From Salvelinus alpinus (lineage: Eukaryota > Chordata > Actinopteri > Salmoniformes > Salmonidae): a DNA stretch of 64,000 nucleotides. Made by a program: the position numbers and the translations under genes. The notes beneath the pieces are model-generated. The model did not search any database and was not told the DNA's origin. It worked only from the letters and a program-made list of their open reading frames with translations. The stretch is from assembly GCF_045679555.1 (NCBI RefSeq), contig NC_092115.1:33235596-33299595 (forward strand), in the 5' to 3' direction. This document shows positions 34,861 to 46,493 of the stretch, piece by piece; position 1 is the first letter of the stretch; each line of letters opens with the position of its first letter.

Positions 34861-35880
34861 CTCTCACACCACCCCACAACACACCACCCCACTGCAGAAT
34901 GAGTGTTTTACAGACAGACCAGTAGATGGCTCTTTCTCTTCCCTTGGAGTGAATTCTAACTAAGGATACCTAACGTCTCATAGGCCTATACCATTGTTCT
35001 GGCTGAAATATATTTGAATGAGAAATAGATTACGTTTTTCAACTGTTTGAGAAATAATTTGATTGAAGCATCCTTTCTCATGTAATGTACTACTCCAGTT
35101 GTTGTAGCCTATACAGTATGTGAAGCCAATGTGGGTTTTTTATTTTTTATTTTATTTTACTTTTATTTAATCTTTATTTAGCCAATGTGGGTTGGGAGTA
35201 TCCAATGATATGTTTTTGATTTATTGTAATGGAATATCTCTCTGTAAAGCTGGTTAGTGTGTTTTGCTACATCATATCTATAAATATTTTAAGAGCAGCC
35301 ATGTTGCATTTCGGGAAGGTTATTTTTCAACTTAATTTGCTGAAGAGTGTTCTGTATGTTTAAAAAAAATACTTTAACACTGCTCACATAATTTCCTTAG
35401 AGAATCATGATTAGTTTTGTCCTTTCAGGGATAAGCATTAGAGGAAAGGGCCCTCCTCAGAGAATAGTCTGAACTCAATATATGAAAGCAGAAATTGTCT
35501 AAATGTCACATTTGGTTGTATGTTATATAGGTCAAAATAGTGTTGATTGTTTGGTATGGCTGACAAGATTTCCCTTATGGTATTGTGTCAAATTAAAGGA
35601 TGAAAAATGTTGAAGAAACACAAAGATGATAACAACATTGTTTTTTAGGTCAACTATAAGAGAGGAGACACCAGAACAACTGACTGCCGAGTGCATAATG
35701 TGTGTGTGTGGCCTAGTGCGGAGGTGGTGCAAGGGAATATAGAAATATAGTATCCTACATAAAATGTATTAGAGTCCTTTTCCCCCCCTTATCATCCCAA
35801 TGATTTGGTTGCGTAACTGTCAGGTAGGCTAGGTTATAAAAATTATGAGCACGTTGCTTTATTTTTCCCCCACATAAGCA
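34861..35880. other. Upstream flank of agap3, no gene seen
   Basis: AT-rich single-copy-looking sequence. The only structures noted are a short insertion flanked by a 14-bp direct repeat at 35124-35193 and T-rich runs. No open frame of interest. Confidence 0.4.
35124..35193 (-). mobile_element. Tiny retroposon tail insertion with 14-bp TSD
   Basis: AGCCAATGTGGGTT occurs at 35124-35137 and again at 35180-35193. The 42 bp between are T-rich (TTTTATTTTTTATTTTATTT..., then CTTTATTT), like the 3' end of a LINE on the minus strand. Duplication length and tail fit target-primed reverse transcription with extreme 5' truncation. Confidence 0.6.
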
Positions 35881-36435
35881 TCCAATCAAAGTACATCCTC
35901 CCCCATCTCAAGTAGACTACAATTACGTGATGGGTGACGTTACAAAATGCGGAGGAGGGAGCTGGGCAGGGACCACTTGGACCAAAGAGGACTCGACGTG
36001 ATTTAATTTCAACGCAGAAACAACGGATTCAGTAGGCAGTGGACCCGGGCGTCTTGCCGAAGCCAAGCCCATTGTCTGCTTTTGACAGAGCAGCCAAGGA
36101 AAACCGTTCGATTAAATCACTAAAAGGGAGCGGATAGCCACGAAAAGGAGTATCTAGTAGTGGGTAGGCATTGCGGTTTGTGATTTACAGAAAAGGGCAG
36201 GACACGGCCAAAGCGCTTAGTACATAGCTTATAACGGAAAATGAACCACATCAAGTTTTAATAATATGAGTAAGAACCGCGTTGTGTTGCAATTGGCGAC
36301 CAATTGATGCGTCTGTGCCGTCGTTTTCAGACCACTAGTTCCCGCGGACTCATTTTGATCACATCATTTTGAAATTGTTACATCGGGTCTATTCATTTAT
36401 TTTCCTATTGTAAAGAGTTACTTGTTCAAACCAAG
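35881..36435 (+). promoter_or_regulatory. Putative agap3 promoter and 5' untranslated region
   Basis: CpG frequency rises here relative to the flanks. Motifs seen are CCAAT (35882-35886) and two CRE-like sites, TTACGTGA (35923-35930) and TGACGTTA (35935-35942), 4 bp apart. No TATA box is obvious, as is usual for CpG promoters. The transcription start was not determined. An in-frame TGA at 36370-36372 closes the reading frame upstream of the start codon, and the context CCAAGATGA has A at -3. Part of the region could hold a 5' UTR intron, which I could not see. Confidence 0.55.
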
Positions 36436-36805
36436 ATGAATTTCCAATCCGGGTCGGTGTCCGGTATCTCGCAGCAGTCCCAACCGGCCATGTCCACCCC
36501 AGGCACGGCCCCAGCGCCCGTTCCGGTACCAGTACCCCAGTCCATCCCGTCCCAGTTCGGATCAGGATCATCCGGAGGCTCAGGGCAGGGTCAGTTCGGT
36601 TCGGGAACAGTATCGGGCCAGGCTTCCCAGGCCGGCCAACAAGGCAACCAGCAGTTTGTTTTGTCCAACTCGGCAGCCATCCGGGCTGAGATCCATCGGT
36701 TCGAATCGGTCCACCCGAACATTTACTCAATCTACGACCTGATCGAACGCATTGATGACCTAGCCCTCCAGAACCAGATCCGAGAACATGTGATCTCTAT
36801 TGAAG
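36436..36805 (+). CDS. agap3: agap3, first coding exon (ArfGAP with GTPase-like, PH and ankyrin domains 3)
   Basis: This exon encodes residues 1-123 plus the first base of codon 124. Residues 1-77 are a Gln/Gly/Ser/Pro-rich low-complexity region starting MNFQSGSVSG. Residues 78-123 (NSAAIRAEIHRFESVHPNIY to the end ISIE) are the strongly conserved block that precedes the GTPase-like domain in AGAP proteins; the wording IYDLIERIDDLALQNQIREH favours AGAP3 over AGAP1. AGAP3 is a cytoplasmic Arf GTPase-activating protein with roles in endosomal traffic and, in mammals, in NMDA-receptor signalling and AMPA-receptor traffic. The GTPase-like, PH, ArfGAP and ankyrin exons are outside the window. Start: ATG with an in-frame stop 66 nt upstream. 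Because salmonids had a genome duplication, a second agap3 copy is expected elsewhere. Confidence 0.88.
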
Positions 36806-36811
36806 GTGAGC
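36804..36811 (+). other. agap3: Splice donor of agap3 exon 1
   Basis: AAG|GTGAGC at 36803-36811 with the cut after 36805, a near-perfect donor. It leaves phase 1 (one base of codon 124, G), which fits the Asp codon that follows ISIE in the family. The open frame runs 22 more codons into the intron and then stops, with no conserved residues. Confidence 0.85.
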
Positions 36812-37948
36812 AGCAGGGAAAGCATATATTGTGGTTCACAGCAATTGTCACAAGTACTCGCAGTCACCCCTAGTATTGTCGGTCATCTCCATGATGGGCA
36901 ATAGCAACATTGTCGCCATGGAGGTAGCCTACAACTCTTTGTTTGGTGACAACAGTCTCACGTTCTGATATAGGCAGATACATGATTATATCTGGATTTG
37001 ATATGCCTGATTTCTCTCTTGTCATTAGTGGTGAATATAAAAATGTTGCTCCTGAACCAGAACAGTGTTGAACCACCATTTCATTTGCATTGATTTTTTA
37101 TTGCTTCTCAGCACAACACAGAATATGCCTTAGTTGTGACATATAGTAGGCCTACACAGACATAGATGTCAGAATGGACACAATTCCAAGTCACCAAACA
37201 ACACTTACAGAATGAGAATAACAACAAAAACATATATGCATGGATACTTGCTGTACATTGCAATCTGAGTTCAATAGCCTACAGATTTGCGTAATGACGC
37301 CTCACTGCCAGCAACACACACTAATTCTCTCAAATACAGGGCAGTATCCTGTATAACAGTAAGGGCACCTATTTCTTAGCATGCCACTCAAACCATTATA
37401 CTCCACATCACCTGTGATATAGGGGTTTTGATTCTGTCCAACACTATAAACTGTGCTGAGACTTGTAGGGATTATGACAACCCATTTACACAAAGATCTA
37501 ATGCACGTTTCCACCACCACTCTATCCATTTTCTAAATGTTTGAATTAGTCTCAATTGGCTTAAATCTTTATTTGGATTTAGAAACTAATTTGCACGCTC
37601 ATGTTTAAGGATTTAAGATAAAGAGCTGGTCTTAGTGGCGGCAAAGGCTTATGCTAACAACAAGTGTTAACCAACGAATTTTGTTTCTTGCATAGGAGAC
37701 TGAAAACGTAGCCACAGAGTTCAAATCAGAGGGACTGGTTGTGTGTGTGTTTGTGTGTGGTAATAGTACCTGTAACATGAATCATTATGCAATGAAAGGA
37801 CCTACATAGGTCAAGGGTCAAAGTCATTGTAAAAAATAAGAGGAACTGTGAACAAACATATGATTCGGACCAGGCCCAAATCCCTGACACTCTGAGGATG
37901 AACAGGCGGCATTATAGAGGCCGGCATGCGGGATACCTGATGAGACTA

Positions 37949-39516
37949 CAGTATCAGGCAAAAGTTTGGACACACCTACTCATTCCAGGGTTTGTTTTTC
38001 TTTATTTTTTACTATTTTCTACATTGTATAATAGGAGGGAAGACATGAAATAAAAAAAACTATGAAATAACACTTATGGAATCATGTAGTATCCATTTTT
38101 TTTTAAACAAATCCAAATATATTATATATTTTAAATTCTTCAAAGTAGCCAACCTTTGCCTTGATGACAGCTTTGCACACTCTTGGCATTCTCTCAACCA
38201 GCTTCACCTGGAATGCTTTTCCAACAGCCTTGAAGGAGTTCCCACATATGCTGAGCACTTGTTGGCTGCTTTTCCTTCACTCTGCGGTCCAACTCATCCC
38301 AACCATCTCAATTGGGTTGAGGTCGGGTGATTGTGGAGGCCAGGTCATCTGATGCAGCACTCCATCACTCTCCTTCTTGGTGAAATAGCCCTAACACAGC
38401 CTGGAGGTGTGTTGGGTCATTGTCCTGTTGAAAAACAAATGATAGTCCCACTAAGCGCAAACAAGATGGGATGGCATATTGCTGCAGAATGCTGTGGTAG
38501 ACATGCTGGTTAAGTGTGCCTTGAATTCTAAATAAATCACTGACAGTGTCACCAGCAAAGCACACCCACACCATCACACCTCCTCCATTCTTCACGATGG
38601 GAACCACACATGCGGCGATCATCCGTTCACCTACTCTGTGTCTCACAAAGACACGGCGGTTGGAACCAAAAATCTCACATTTGGACACATCAGACCAAAT
38701 TCAAATTTCCACCAGTCTAATGTCCATTGCTCATGTTTCTTGGCCCAAGCAAGTCTCTTCTTCTTATTGGTGTCCTTTAGTAGTGATTTCTTTTCAGCAA
38801 TTCGACCATGAATGCCTGATTCACGCAGTCTCCTTTGAACAGTTGATATGTCTGTTTAATTGAATTTTGTGAAGCATTTTTTGGGGCTGCAATTTCTGAG
38901 TCTGGTAACTCTAATGAACTTATTCTCTGCAGCAGAGATAACTCTGTGTCTTCCTTTCCTGTGGCGGTCCTCATGAGAGCCAGTTTCATCATATTTCTGG
39001 TTTTTATTGATGGTTTATGCGACTGCTCTTGAAGAAACTTTGACTGACCTTCATGTCTTAAAGTAATGATGTACTGTCGTTTCTCTTTGCTTATTTGAGC
39101 TGTTCTTTCCATAATATGGCACTTGGTATTTTATCAAATAGGGCTAACTTCTGTATAACACCCCTACCATGTCACAGCAGAACTGATTGGCTCAAACGCA
39201 TTAAGAAGGAAAGAAATTCCACACATTAACTTTTAACAAGGCACACCTGTTAATTGAAATGCATCCCAGGTGACTACCTCATGAAGCTGGCTGAGAGAAT
39301 GTCAAGAGTGTGCAAAGCTGTCATCAAGGCAAAGGGTGGCTACTTTGATGAATCTCAAATATAAAATATATTTTTATTTGTTTAACACCTTTTTGGTTAC
39401 TACATGATTCCATATGTGTTATTTCATAGTTTTGATGTCTTCACTATTATTCTACAATGTATAAAATGAAGAAAAACCCTTGAATGAGTAGGTGTGTCAA
39501 CATTTTACTGGTACTG
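37949..39516 (-). mobile_element. Tc1-like element, TSD TA
   Basis: Ends CAGTATCAGGCAAAAGTTTG (left) and CATTTTACTGGTACTG (right) with TA on both sides (37947-37948, 39517-39518); 1568 bp. The inner inverted repeats share the ACACCTACTCATTC block. The transposase is on the minus strand. Same family as 56722-58289 and in the same orientation. Confidence 0.88.
38280..39112 (-). pseudogene. Tc1 transposase remnant
   Basis: The start at 39112 reads MERTAQISKEKRQYIITLRH, the N-terminus of this family's transposase, then frames break within the DNA-binding region (near 39040). A second piece (38688-38365) has [20 protein letters not shown] and VFQQDNDPTHLQA (second Asp). The block with the catalytic Glu (SPDLNPIE on the minus strand) is visible near 38300-38330. 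Frame breaks make it inactive. Confidence 0.85.
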
Positions 39517-39539
39517 TACATATCCCAACTAGAAGCCAT

Positions 39540-41185
39540 GGATTACAGTCAACATGCTCACTGAGCTAAAGGCTCGAGCTGCCGCTTTCAAGGAATGGGA
39601 CACTAATATGGGCGCTTATAAGAAATCCCGCTAAGCTCTCTGATGAACCATCAAACAGGCAAAGCGTCTATTCAGGACCAAGATGAAATCCTACTGCACT
39701 GTTGCTGACGCTCGTCGGATGTGGCAGGGATTGCAAACTATCACAGATTACAAAGGGAAACCCAGCCGCGAGCCTATCAGATGAGTTAAATTACTTCTAT
39801 GCTAAATTCAAGGCAAGCAACACTGAACCATGTATGAGAGCACCAGCTGTTCCGGATGACCGTGTCATCACACTTTCTATGTAAGTAAGACCTTTAAACA
39901 GGTTGACATTCACAAGGCCGCAGGGCCAGATGGATTACCATGACATGTACTCGGAGCATTTGCTGGCAAGTGTCTTCACTGACATTTTCGACCTCTCCCA
40001 GACCGCCTAAAATACCTACATGTTTCAAGCAGACGACCATAGTCCCTGTGCCCAAGAATGCCAAGGTAACCTGTTAAATGACTATTGCCCTGTAGCACTC
40101 ACATTTGTAGCCATGAAATGTTTTGAAAGACTGGTCATTGCTCACCTCAACACAGTCATCCCAGACATCCTGGACCCACTCCAATTCACATACCGCACCA
40201 ACAGATCCACAGATGACGCAATCTCTATTGCACTCCACATTGCCCTTTACCACCTGGATGAAATTAACACCTACGTGAGAATGCTGTTCATTGACTACAG
40301 CTCAGAGTTCAACACCACAGTGCCCTCCAGTATCATCACTAAATTAAGGACCCTGATATTAAACACCCACCTCTGTAACTGGATTCTGGACTTCCTGACA
40401 GGCCGCCCCCAGGTGGTGAGGGTAGGCAACAACACATTCGCCGTGCTGACCTTCAACACGAGGGCCTCTCAGGGGTGTGTGCTTAGTCCCTTCCTGTACT
40501 CTCTGTTCACCACGACTGCGTGACTGCAGACGACTCCAACACCATCATTTAAGTTTGCTGACGACACAATGTTGGTAGGCCTGATCTCCGATGACGATGA
40601 GACGCCCTACAGGGAGGAGGTCAGAGACCTGGCAGTGTGGTGCCAGTACAACAACCTCTGCCTCAACGTCAGCAAGACAAAGGAGCTAATCGTGGACTAC
40701 AGGAAACTGACTGCCGAGCACGCCCCGATTCACGTCGACGGGGCTGTAGTGGAGTGGGCCGAGAGCTTCAAGTTCCTCTGTGTCCACATCGCTAAGGACC
40801 TCTCATGGTCCAAATACACCAACATAGTCGTGAAGAGGGCACGACAACCCCTCTGCCCCCTCAGGAGGCTGAAAAGATTTGGCATGGGCCCTCAGATCCT
40901 CAAGTTCTACAGCTGCACCATTGAGAGCATCTTGACTGGCTTCATCAACCCTTGGTATGGCAACAGCTTGGCATCCGACCGCAATACGCTATAGAGAGTA
41001 GTGTGTACAGCCCAGTACATCACTGGGGCAAAGCTCCCTGCCATCCAGGAGCTCTATACCAGGCAGTGTCAGAAGGCCCTAAAAATGGTCAGACTCCACA
41101 CGCCCAAGTCATAGACTGTTCTATCGTACGGCAAGCGCTAAGGCTGCTGAAAAGCTTCTACCATCAAGCCATAAGACTGCTGAAC
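39540..41185 (+). pseudogene. LINE reverse transcriptase remnant (plus strand)
   Basis: A frame at 40020-40523 covers the palm: [34 protein letters not shown] (first catalytic Asp block), and [17 protein letters not shown]. The active site KFADD is intact near 40550-40564 but in a frame broken by small indels. A second frame (40569-40994) holds YREEVRDLAVWCQYNNLCLN, ELIVDYRK and the thumb. Stops within the linker and at 40995 inactivate it. Confidence 0.82.
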
Positions 41186-41448
41186 AGTAAATCAAATGGG
41201 TATCCAAACTATTTGCATTAACTCCCTTTTTTTGCACTGACTCTCTTGCACTGGCTCTATGCACACTCAGTAGTCTCTACTGACACATACTACACTGACA
41301 CTTCAACATGCACGCGCACACACACACATACACACACTACAAACGCTCACACATGCATATTGACACCACAGACACTCTTTCACACACGCTGCTGCTACTA
41401 TTGTTATCTATCCTGATTGGCTAGTCACTTTTACTCCTAACTACATCA

Positions 41449-42820
41449 AATCAAATCCAATTTTATTTGTCACGTGTGCCGAATACAACAGGTGTAGGTA
41501 GACCTTACAGTGAAATGCTTACTTACAGGCTCTAACCAATAGTGCAAAAAAGGTATTAGGTGAACAATAGGTAAGTAAAGAAATAAAACAACAGTAAAAA
41601 GACATGCTATATACAGTAGCGAGGCTATAAAAGTAGCGAGGCTACATACAGACACCGGTTAGTCAGGCTGATGGAGGTAGTATGTACATGTAGATATGGT
41701 TAAAGTGACTATGCATATATGATGAACAGAGAGTAGCAGCAGCATAAAAAGAGGGGTTGGGGGGGGGGGGGGCACACAATGCAAGTAGTCCGGGTAGCCA
41801 TTTGATTACCTGTTCAGGAGTCTTATGGCTTGGGGATAAAAACTGTTGAGAAGCCTTTTTGTTCTAGACCTGGCACTCTGGTACCGCTTGACATGCGGTA
41901 ATAGAGAGAACAGTCTATGACTGGGGTGGCTGGGGTCTTTGACCATTTTTAGGGCCTTCCTCTGTCACCGCCTGGTGTAGAGGTCCTGGATGGCAGGCAG
42001 CTTAGCCCCAGTGATGTACTGGGTCGTACGCACTACCCTCTGTAGAGCCTTGCAGTCAGAGGCCGAGCAATTGCCGTACCAGGCAGTGATGCAACCAGTC
42101 AGGATGCTCTCGATGTTGCAGCTGTAGAACCTTTTGAGGATCTCAGGACCCATGCCAAACCTTTTTTAGTTTCCTGAGGGGGAATAGGCTTTGTCGTGCC
42201 CTCTTCACGACTGTCTTGGTGTGTTTGGACCATTCTAGTTTGTTGTTGATGTGGACACCAAGGAACTTGAAGCTCTCAACCTGCTCCACTACAGCCCTGT
42301 CGATGAGAATGGGGGCATGCTCGGTCCTCCTTTTCCTGTAGTCCACAATCATCTCCATGGTCTTGGTTACGTTGAGGGATAGGTTGTTATTCTGGCACCA
42401 CCCGGTCAGGTCTCTGACCTCCCTATAGGCTGTCTCGTCGTTGTCGGTGATCAGGCCTACCACTGTTGTGTCGTCCGAACATTTCATGATGGTGTTGGAG
42501 TCGTGCCTGGCCATGCAGTCGTGGGTGAACAGGGAGTACAGGAGGGGACTGAGCACGCACCCATGTGGAGCTCCAGTGTTGAGGATCAGCGTGGCAGATG
42601 TGTTGCTACCTACCCTCACCACCTGGGGGCGGCCCGTCAGGAAGTCCAGGGTCCAGTTGCAGAGGGAGGTGTTTAGTCCCAGGATCCTTAGCTTAGTGAT
42701 GAGCTTTGAGGGTACTATGGTGTTGAAAGGTGTCGACCTTACAGTGAAATGCTTACTTACAAGCCCTTAACCAACATTGCAGTTTTAAGAAAATACCCTC
42801 AAAAAAGTAAGAGGTGTACA
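41449..42820 (-). mobile_element. LINE, minus strand, same family, inserted in the 3' UTR of the copy above
   Basis: The minus-strand 3' tail (AAATCAAATCCAATTTTATT on the plus strand) starts at about 41449. The RT follows: 42622-42143 with [20 protein letters not shown], the active site as [10 protein letters not shown] (normally FADD), and 42153-41965 with FYSCNIESILTGCITAWYGN. A second short 3'-end-like piece is present near 42730-42815. It is 5'-truncated. Confidence 0.82.
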
Positions 42821-43561
42821 TACATGTACATATTACCTCAGCTACTTCGTAACCCCAGCACATTGACTCGGTACCAGTACTTTTTGTATACAGTCTCATT
42901 TGTTATTTTGTGTTACTATTTTATTTTTTTTATGTGTGGAAATGTTTTTACTTTTTAACTCTGCATTGTTGGGAAAGGACTCTTAAGTAAACATTTCAGG
43001 GTAAAGTCTACACCTGTTGTATTTGGCACATGTGACATACAATTTGATTTGATGTGGAACTCTTGTGTTGTGTGACCATGAGAAAGCCACAGGTTCACTT
43101 TCACCGAGAAAGAATTTCCCCATGACTCAGACAGTGCAGCATATCAATACATTGGAGCAACGCTATTATTCACAGGTATAAACTTATCAACAAAGCAGTA
43201 AGAGAACAGGTAGAATCAATTGGGTTGTTTGACAGAAATCAATATCTGTACCATTATGCTAGACTTGCTAGAGTGACACTTACTGTTGTATGGTTTTGAT
43301 TACTATTGAGTAGAGCTGCAGTTATATTAGATTTGAACTTTGGATTGGACTGGGTACGCTGTGTATTGTCACTAACCATAACCTTGTTTCAATCGGATTC
43401 AACCTCCAAGTTACATGGACAAACACTTCTTTATTCCCTCTTTAAATGTCAATTACCTAATTTTTCTTGAGAAACTGATAAACTTCTTCACAGTGGCGGT
43501 TCAGTAGCAACTGTACTCAGTCGTGAGCCACTAGTGTATGAGACGTGTTCCCTTGGCGTGG

Positions 43562-44095
43562 GTGTAACCGGTGTGAAATGGCAAGCTAGTTAGCAGTGCG
43601 GGCTAGTAGCATTTCAATCGGTGACGTCACTCGCTCAGACCTGGAAGTAGTTGTTTCCCTTGCTCTGCAAGGGCCGCGGCTTGTGTGGAGCGATGGGTAA
43701 CGATGCTTCATGACTGACTGACTTGTCGACGTGTTCAGAGGGCCCCTAGTTCGAGGGGCAAGGAGAGGGATGTAAATAACACTGTTACATTGATGCCGTT
43801 GACCCAGATTGCTGAAGTTTTGCCTGCCCAGCTGCTGGGGTTGCTGTGGAGAAGGTCAAAGGGGGGTGAATGTAACCAATGTGAAATGGCTAGCTAGTTA
43901 GCGGTGCGCTCTAGTAGCGTTTCAATCGGTATGTCACTCGCGCTTAGACCTTGAAGTAGTTGTTTCCCTTACTTTTGTGGCACGATAGGTAATTATGCTT
44001 TGTGGGAGGCAGTTGTTGATGTTTTTAGAGGGTCCCTGGTTCGAGCCCAGGATGGGGCAAGGAGAGGGACCGAAGCAACACTGTTACATTGGTAT
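43562..44095 (+). repeat. Tandem pair of a tRNA-like dispersed repeat
   Basis: Two units (43562-43795 and 43868-44095) both run from GTAACC(G/A)GTGTGAAATGGC through GTAGTTGTTTCCCTT and GAGGG(C/T)CCCT to CACTGTTACATTG. The second unit has an A-box-like GGCTAGCTAGTTAGCGGTG and a B-box-like GGTTCGAGCCC (44037-44047); the first unit's B-box is broken. The spacer holds GTTGACCCAGATTGCTG. A tRNA-derived SINE is possible, but the two boxes are too far apart for a normal internal promoter. Confidence 0.55.
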
Positions 44096-46493
44096 ATGAT
44101 GAGATATAACGACCGGTGCCACGTACCATCATAACATTCACCTTGGTTGACACAGCAGTGTTGTTTCAGTGAATGGGGTTGGTCCTCTACTACTTGTCAT
44201 GGATGTGTCAAGATAAAACCTGTGACTTGTGAAGTCACAACTTGGGTAGTGCCTCCTTTTAGGCTTTGAGGAATAGCACCGACTTGGTTTGATGCAAATG
44301 GTTACATAATTTTGTCAATGAAAGCAAGGCTTTATGCAATGGCTTGATAGGGTAACACTAGATCCTTTTATGTCGCCCTCTTAAAAAATGCAGCATATTT
44401 GTTTTAATGAGATTGAACAGTTTTCTGGTTCACTGCCTAATCGTAGTGTGTGACACAAATTAGTATCTATTATTTTCCTTCTAAAACCTGATAGTTTTTA
44501 GCATCTTCAATTATACAAAAAAGTTATTTGTTTTGAGCTGAAAGCCAGTTAATAGTGTGTTTGTGTACCTTTATGACAACGTCGAATGCCCCAAGAACAA
44601 TGCACGTCTATGATTACTTTTGTCAGCAAGCTCCCCATTTTAAGATGCATTCATCTTTGACATAACATGTGTTTTAGCATTCTAATGTACCCTGCAGTGC
44701 TGTACTGTCCCCATTGCAGAAATCTTTAACAGGAGACATTAGTGTAGTTGACAGAATTCACCTGTACTGTAGAACTACACATTCCCCTTCAATCTTGCAT
44801 CATTACTGAGTCTCTGTTGCTTAGAAACCGCTGGCTCTCATGCCTTCATTTGAAAGTACAAGAAAGAATAAAAATTCTACCACCCTCAGAAAAATGCAGC
44901 CTCCTTTTTAACATATCTTCTTTGTGAATTGAGGTTTTCACCTAGTGGAAAACACCTTTAAATAATTCTTGGAGACCGATGGTACAGAGTAGTAATAGCA
45001 CTAGGTGATGTTGTCACCACTCCCTTTGCAGTAGTGGTTGATATTCCATGCACTAGTTGGTCTCAGTGAGCAAATTTACTGCAATTCCAAGAACCGAGAC
45101 AAAGGTGCAGCAGGAGATCGCGTTGACTTTTTTTGCGATCAAAGTTTTTTATTGGTTTAGCAAATACAGGATAACCAAGGCTTTTCACCATCATACAAAC
45201 AATGTAGTGCACAAAACATGGTTTAAAATGACCCTTAGCTAATATGAATGTTTAATCTTGTTTGTTTGCAGATCAGTTTGATATAACAGACAAACCATTA
45301 TTGCAACATTTTCTGGTACTGAGGAAGATGATAAGCTATGAATGTGTGTTTTTGAGAAGTGTGTAATACATGTATAAAAGCGTGTTAAGGGGAAGAACAC
45401 AATGTGGGTTCTACTAGAAGCCTCTGTCAAAGATTCCATAGATTTAGGTGGAACACTTAACATTACCCTCTCCAACCTGCTCCAACCTCCAACCTGTGTA
45501 TGTTTGTGTGTCTTTCAGAGGGGTTAGGATCAAAGCAGAAGATGAATTTGGGTCAGTTTGTTTGTCATGTATAATAACCAATATGACCAATGGCTCATTG
45601 TCCCTGGCAGTAATACAGAAGGGCCAGAGAGATAGTCATGTGCGGTAGACTGTTACCTAAATCTAAAAAGAGGCTGAATCTGATCAGTCGGTCATTAAAA
45701 TATCCTCTGTTTGTCTTCTGGGCTTTGTTTCTTATCCAATTAGAAGAAGAGATGACTTATTCATTGTTTAATGTATCTTTAATGAACTGATTGTTATGCG
45801 TACTATGCTAATATACAGCTGATAATCATCAGGCAAGATATGATATTACATCCCCTCTGTATAATTGATTCGTTTAAAAGAGAGGGGACACCGACCAGAG
45901 TTAAGACTTCATCTCAGGTGTGAATGAGGTTTTTCTAGGTCAAAGGCTGGGAAGAGAGGCTTGTTATTTTTGAAACTGTAGTATCATTCACACCTCGTAA
46001 CCTCAATGGAATTACCGGTAGGCAGGATTTTAATCAGGGTATGCTTGCTTTAGAAAGGAAAAAGCACTTTTGTGTTAGCTGTGAAAAGTGTGAAAGTAAC
46101 ATCCAGATCGTTGAGATACAGAAGCAGCTCCTCACAGATTGTTATCTCTAATGTGATTTCAGTGTTATTTTTAGACAGTCATTCCAACGAGGGCCGGGGT
46201 AGTGTTCCATTAATAAGACTGCTTGCCTTGGGAATATTGCTAGTTTCTTTTGTTTCCCTGGTTTCATTTGGCGACGGCTGTTCTAATTGCTACCCTCATT
46301 TGTGTTTCAACCTACCTTCTACATTCATACTAAACTGGAAAGTTCTCTTGAGGTTGCCCTGCTTTCTTATAGTAAAGAATCTCAGGTTTTCAATTGTCTT
46401 GTATTTGAGGAATGTCCAACGATGTTGTTGTAGTCGACGGTTGTAGAGTAAAAACCAAACAACCATGAAACAGCAGTTTTTTACAATAGCATA
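44096..46493. other. Intronic sequence, nothing recognised
   Basis: About 2.4 kb without a repeat, exon or motif that I can name. Confidence 0.4.

Larger units (their letters stand above)
39520..43052 (+). mobile_element. LINE with RT, plus strand, interrupted by a copy of its own family
   Basis: The linker (KARAAAFKEWDTNMGAYKKS), RT and 3' end run on the plus strand from 39520 to about 41450, and the remaining 3' untranslated end continues at about 42822 to the TTTGATTTGATG tail near 43045. The interruption is a minus-strand copy of the same LINE (41449-42820). The first part of the protein is missing (5' truncation). Inside agap3 intron 1. Confidence 0.8.

Noticed and set aside
36806..36873. 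agap3 coding sequence continuing past 36805
   Set aside because: The frame runs 22 codons further, but the residues are not conserved, and a consensus splice donor lies exactly where conservation stops.
44030..44060. tRNA gene around the B-box-like GGTTCGAGCCC
   Set aside because: No cloverleaf could be drawn at normal box spacing and no acceptor stem pairs; treated as part of a dispersed repeat.
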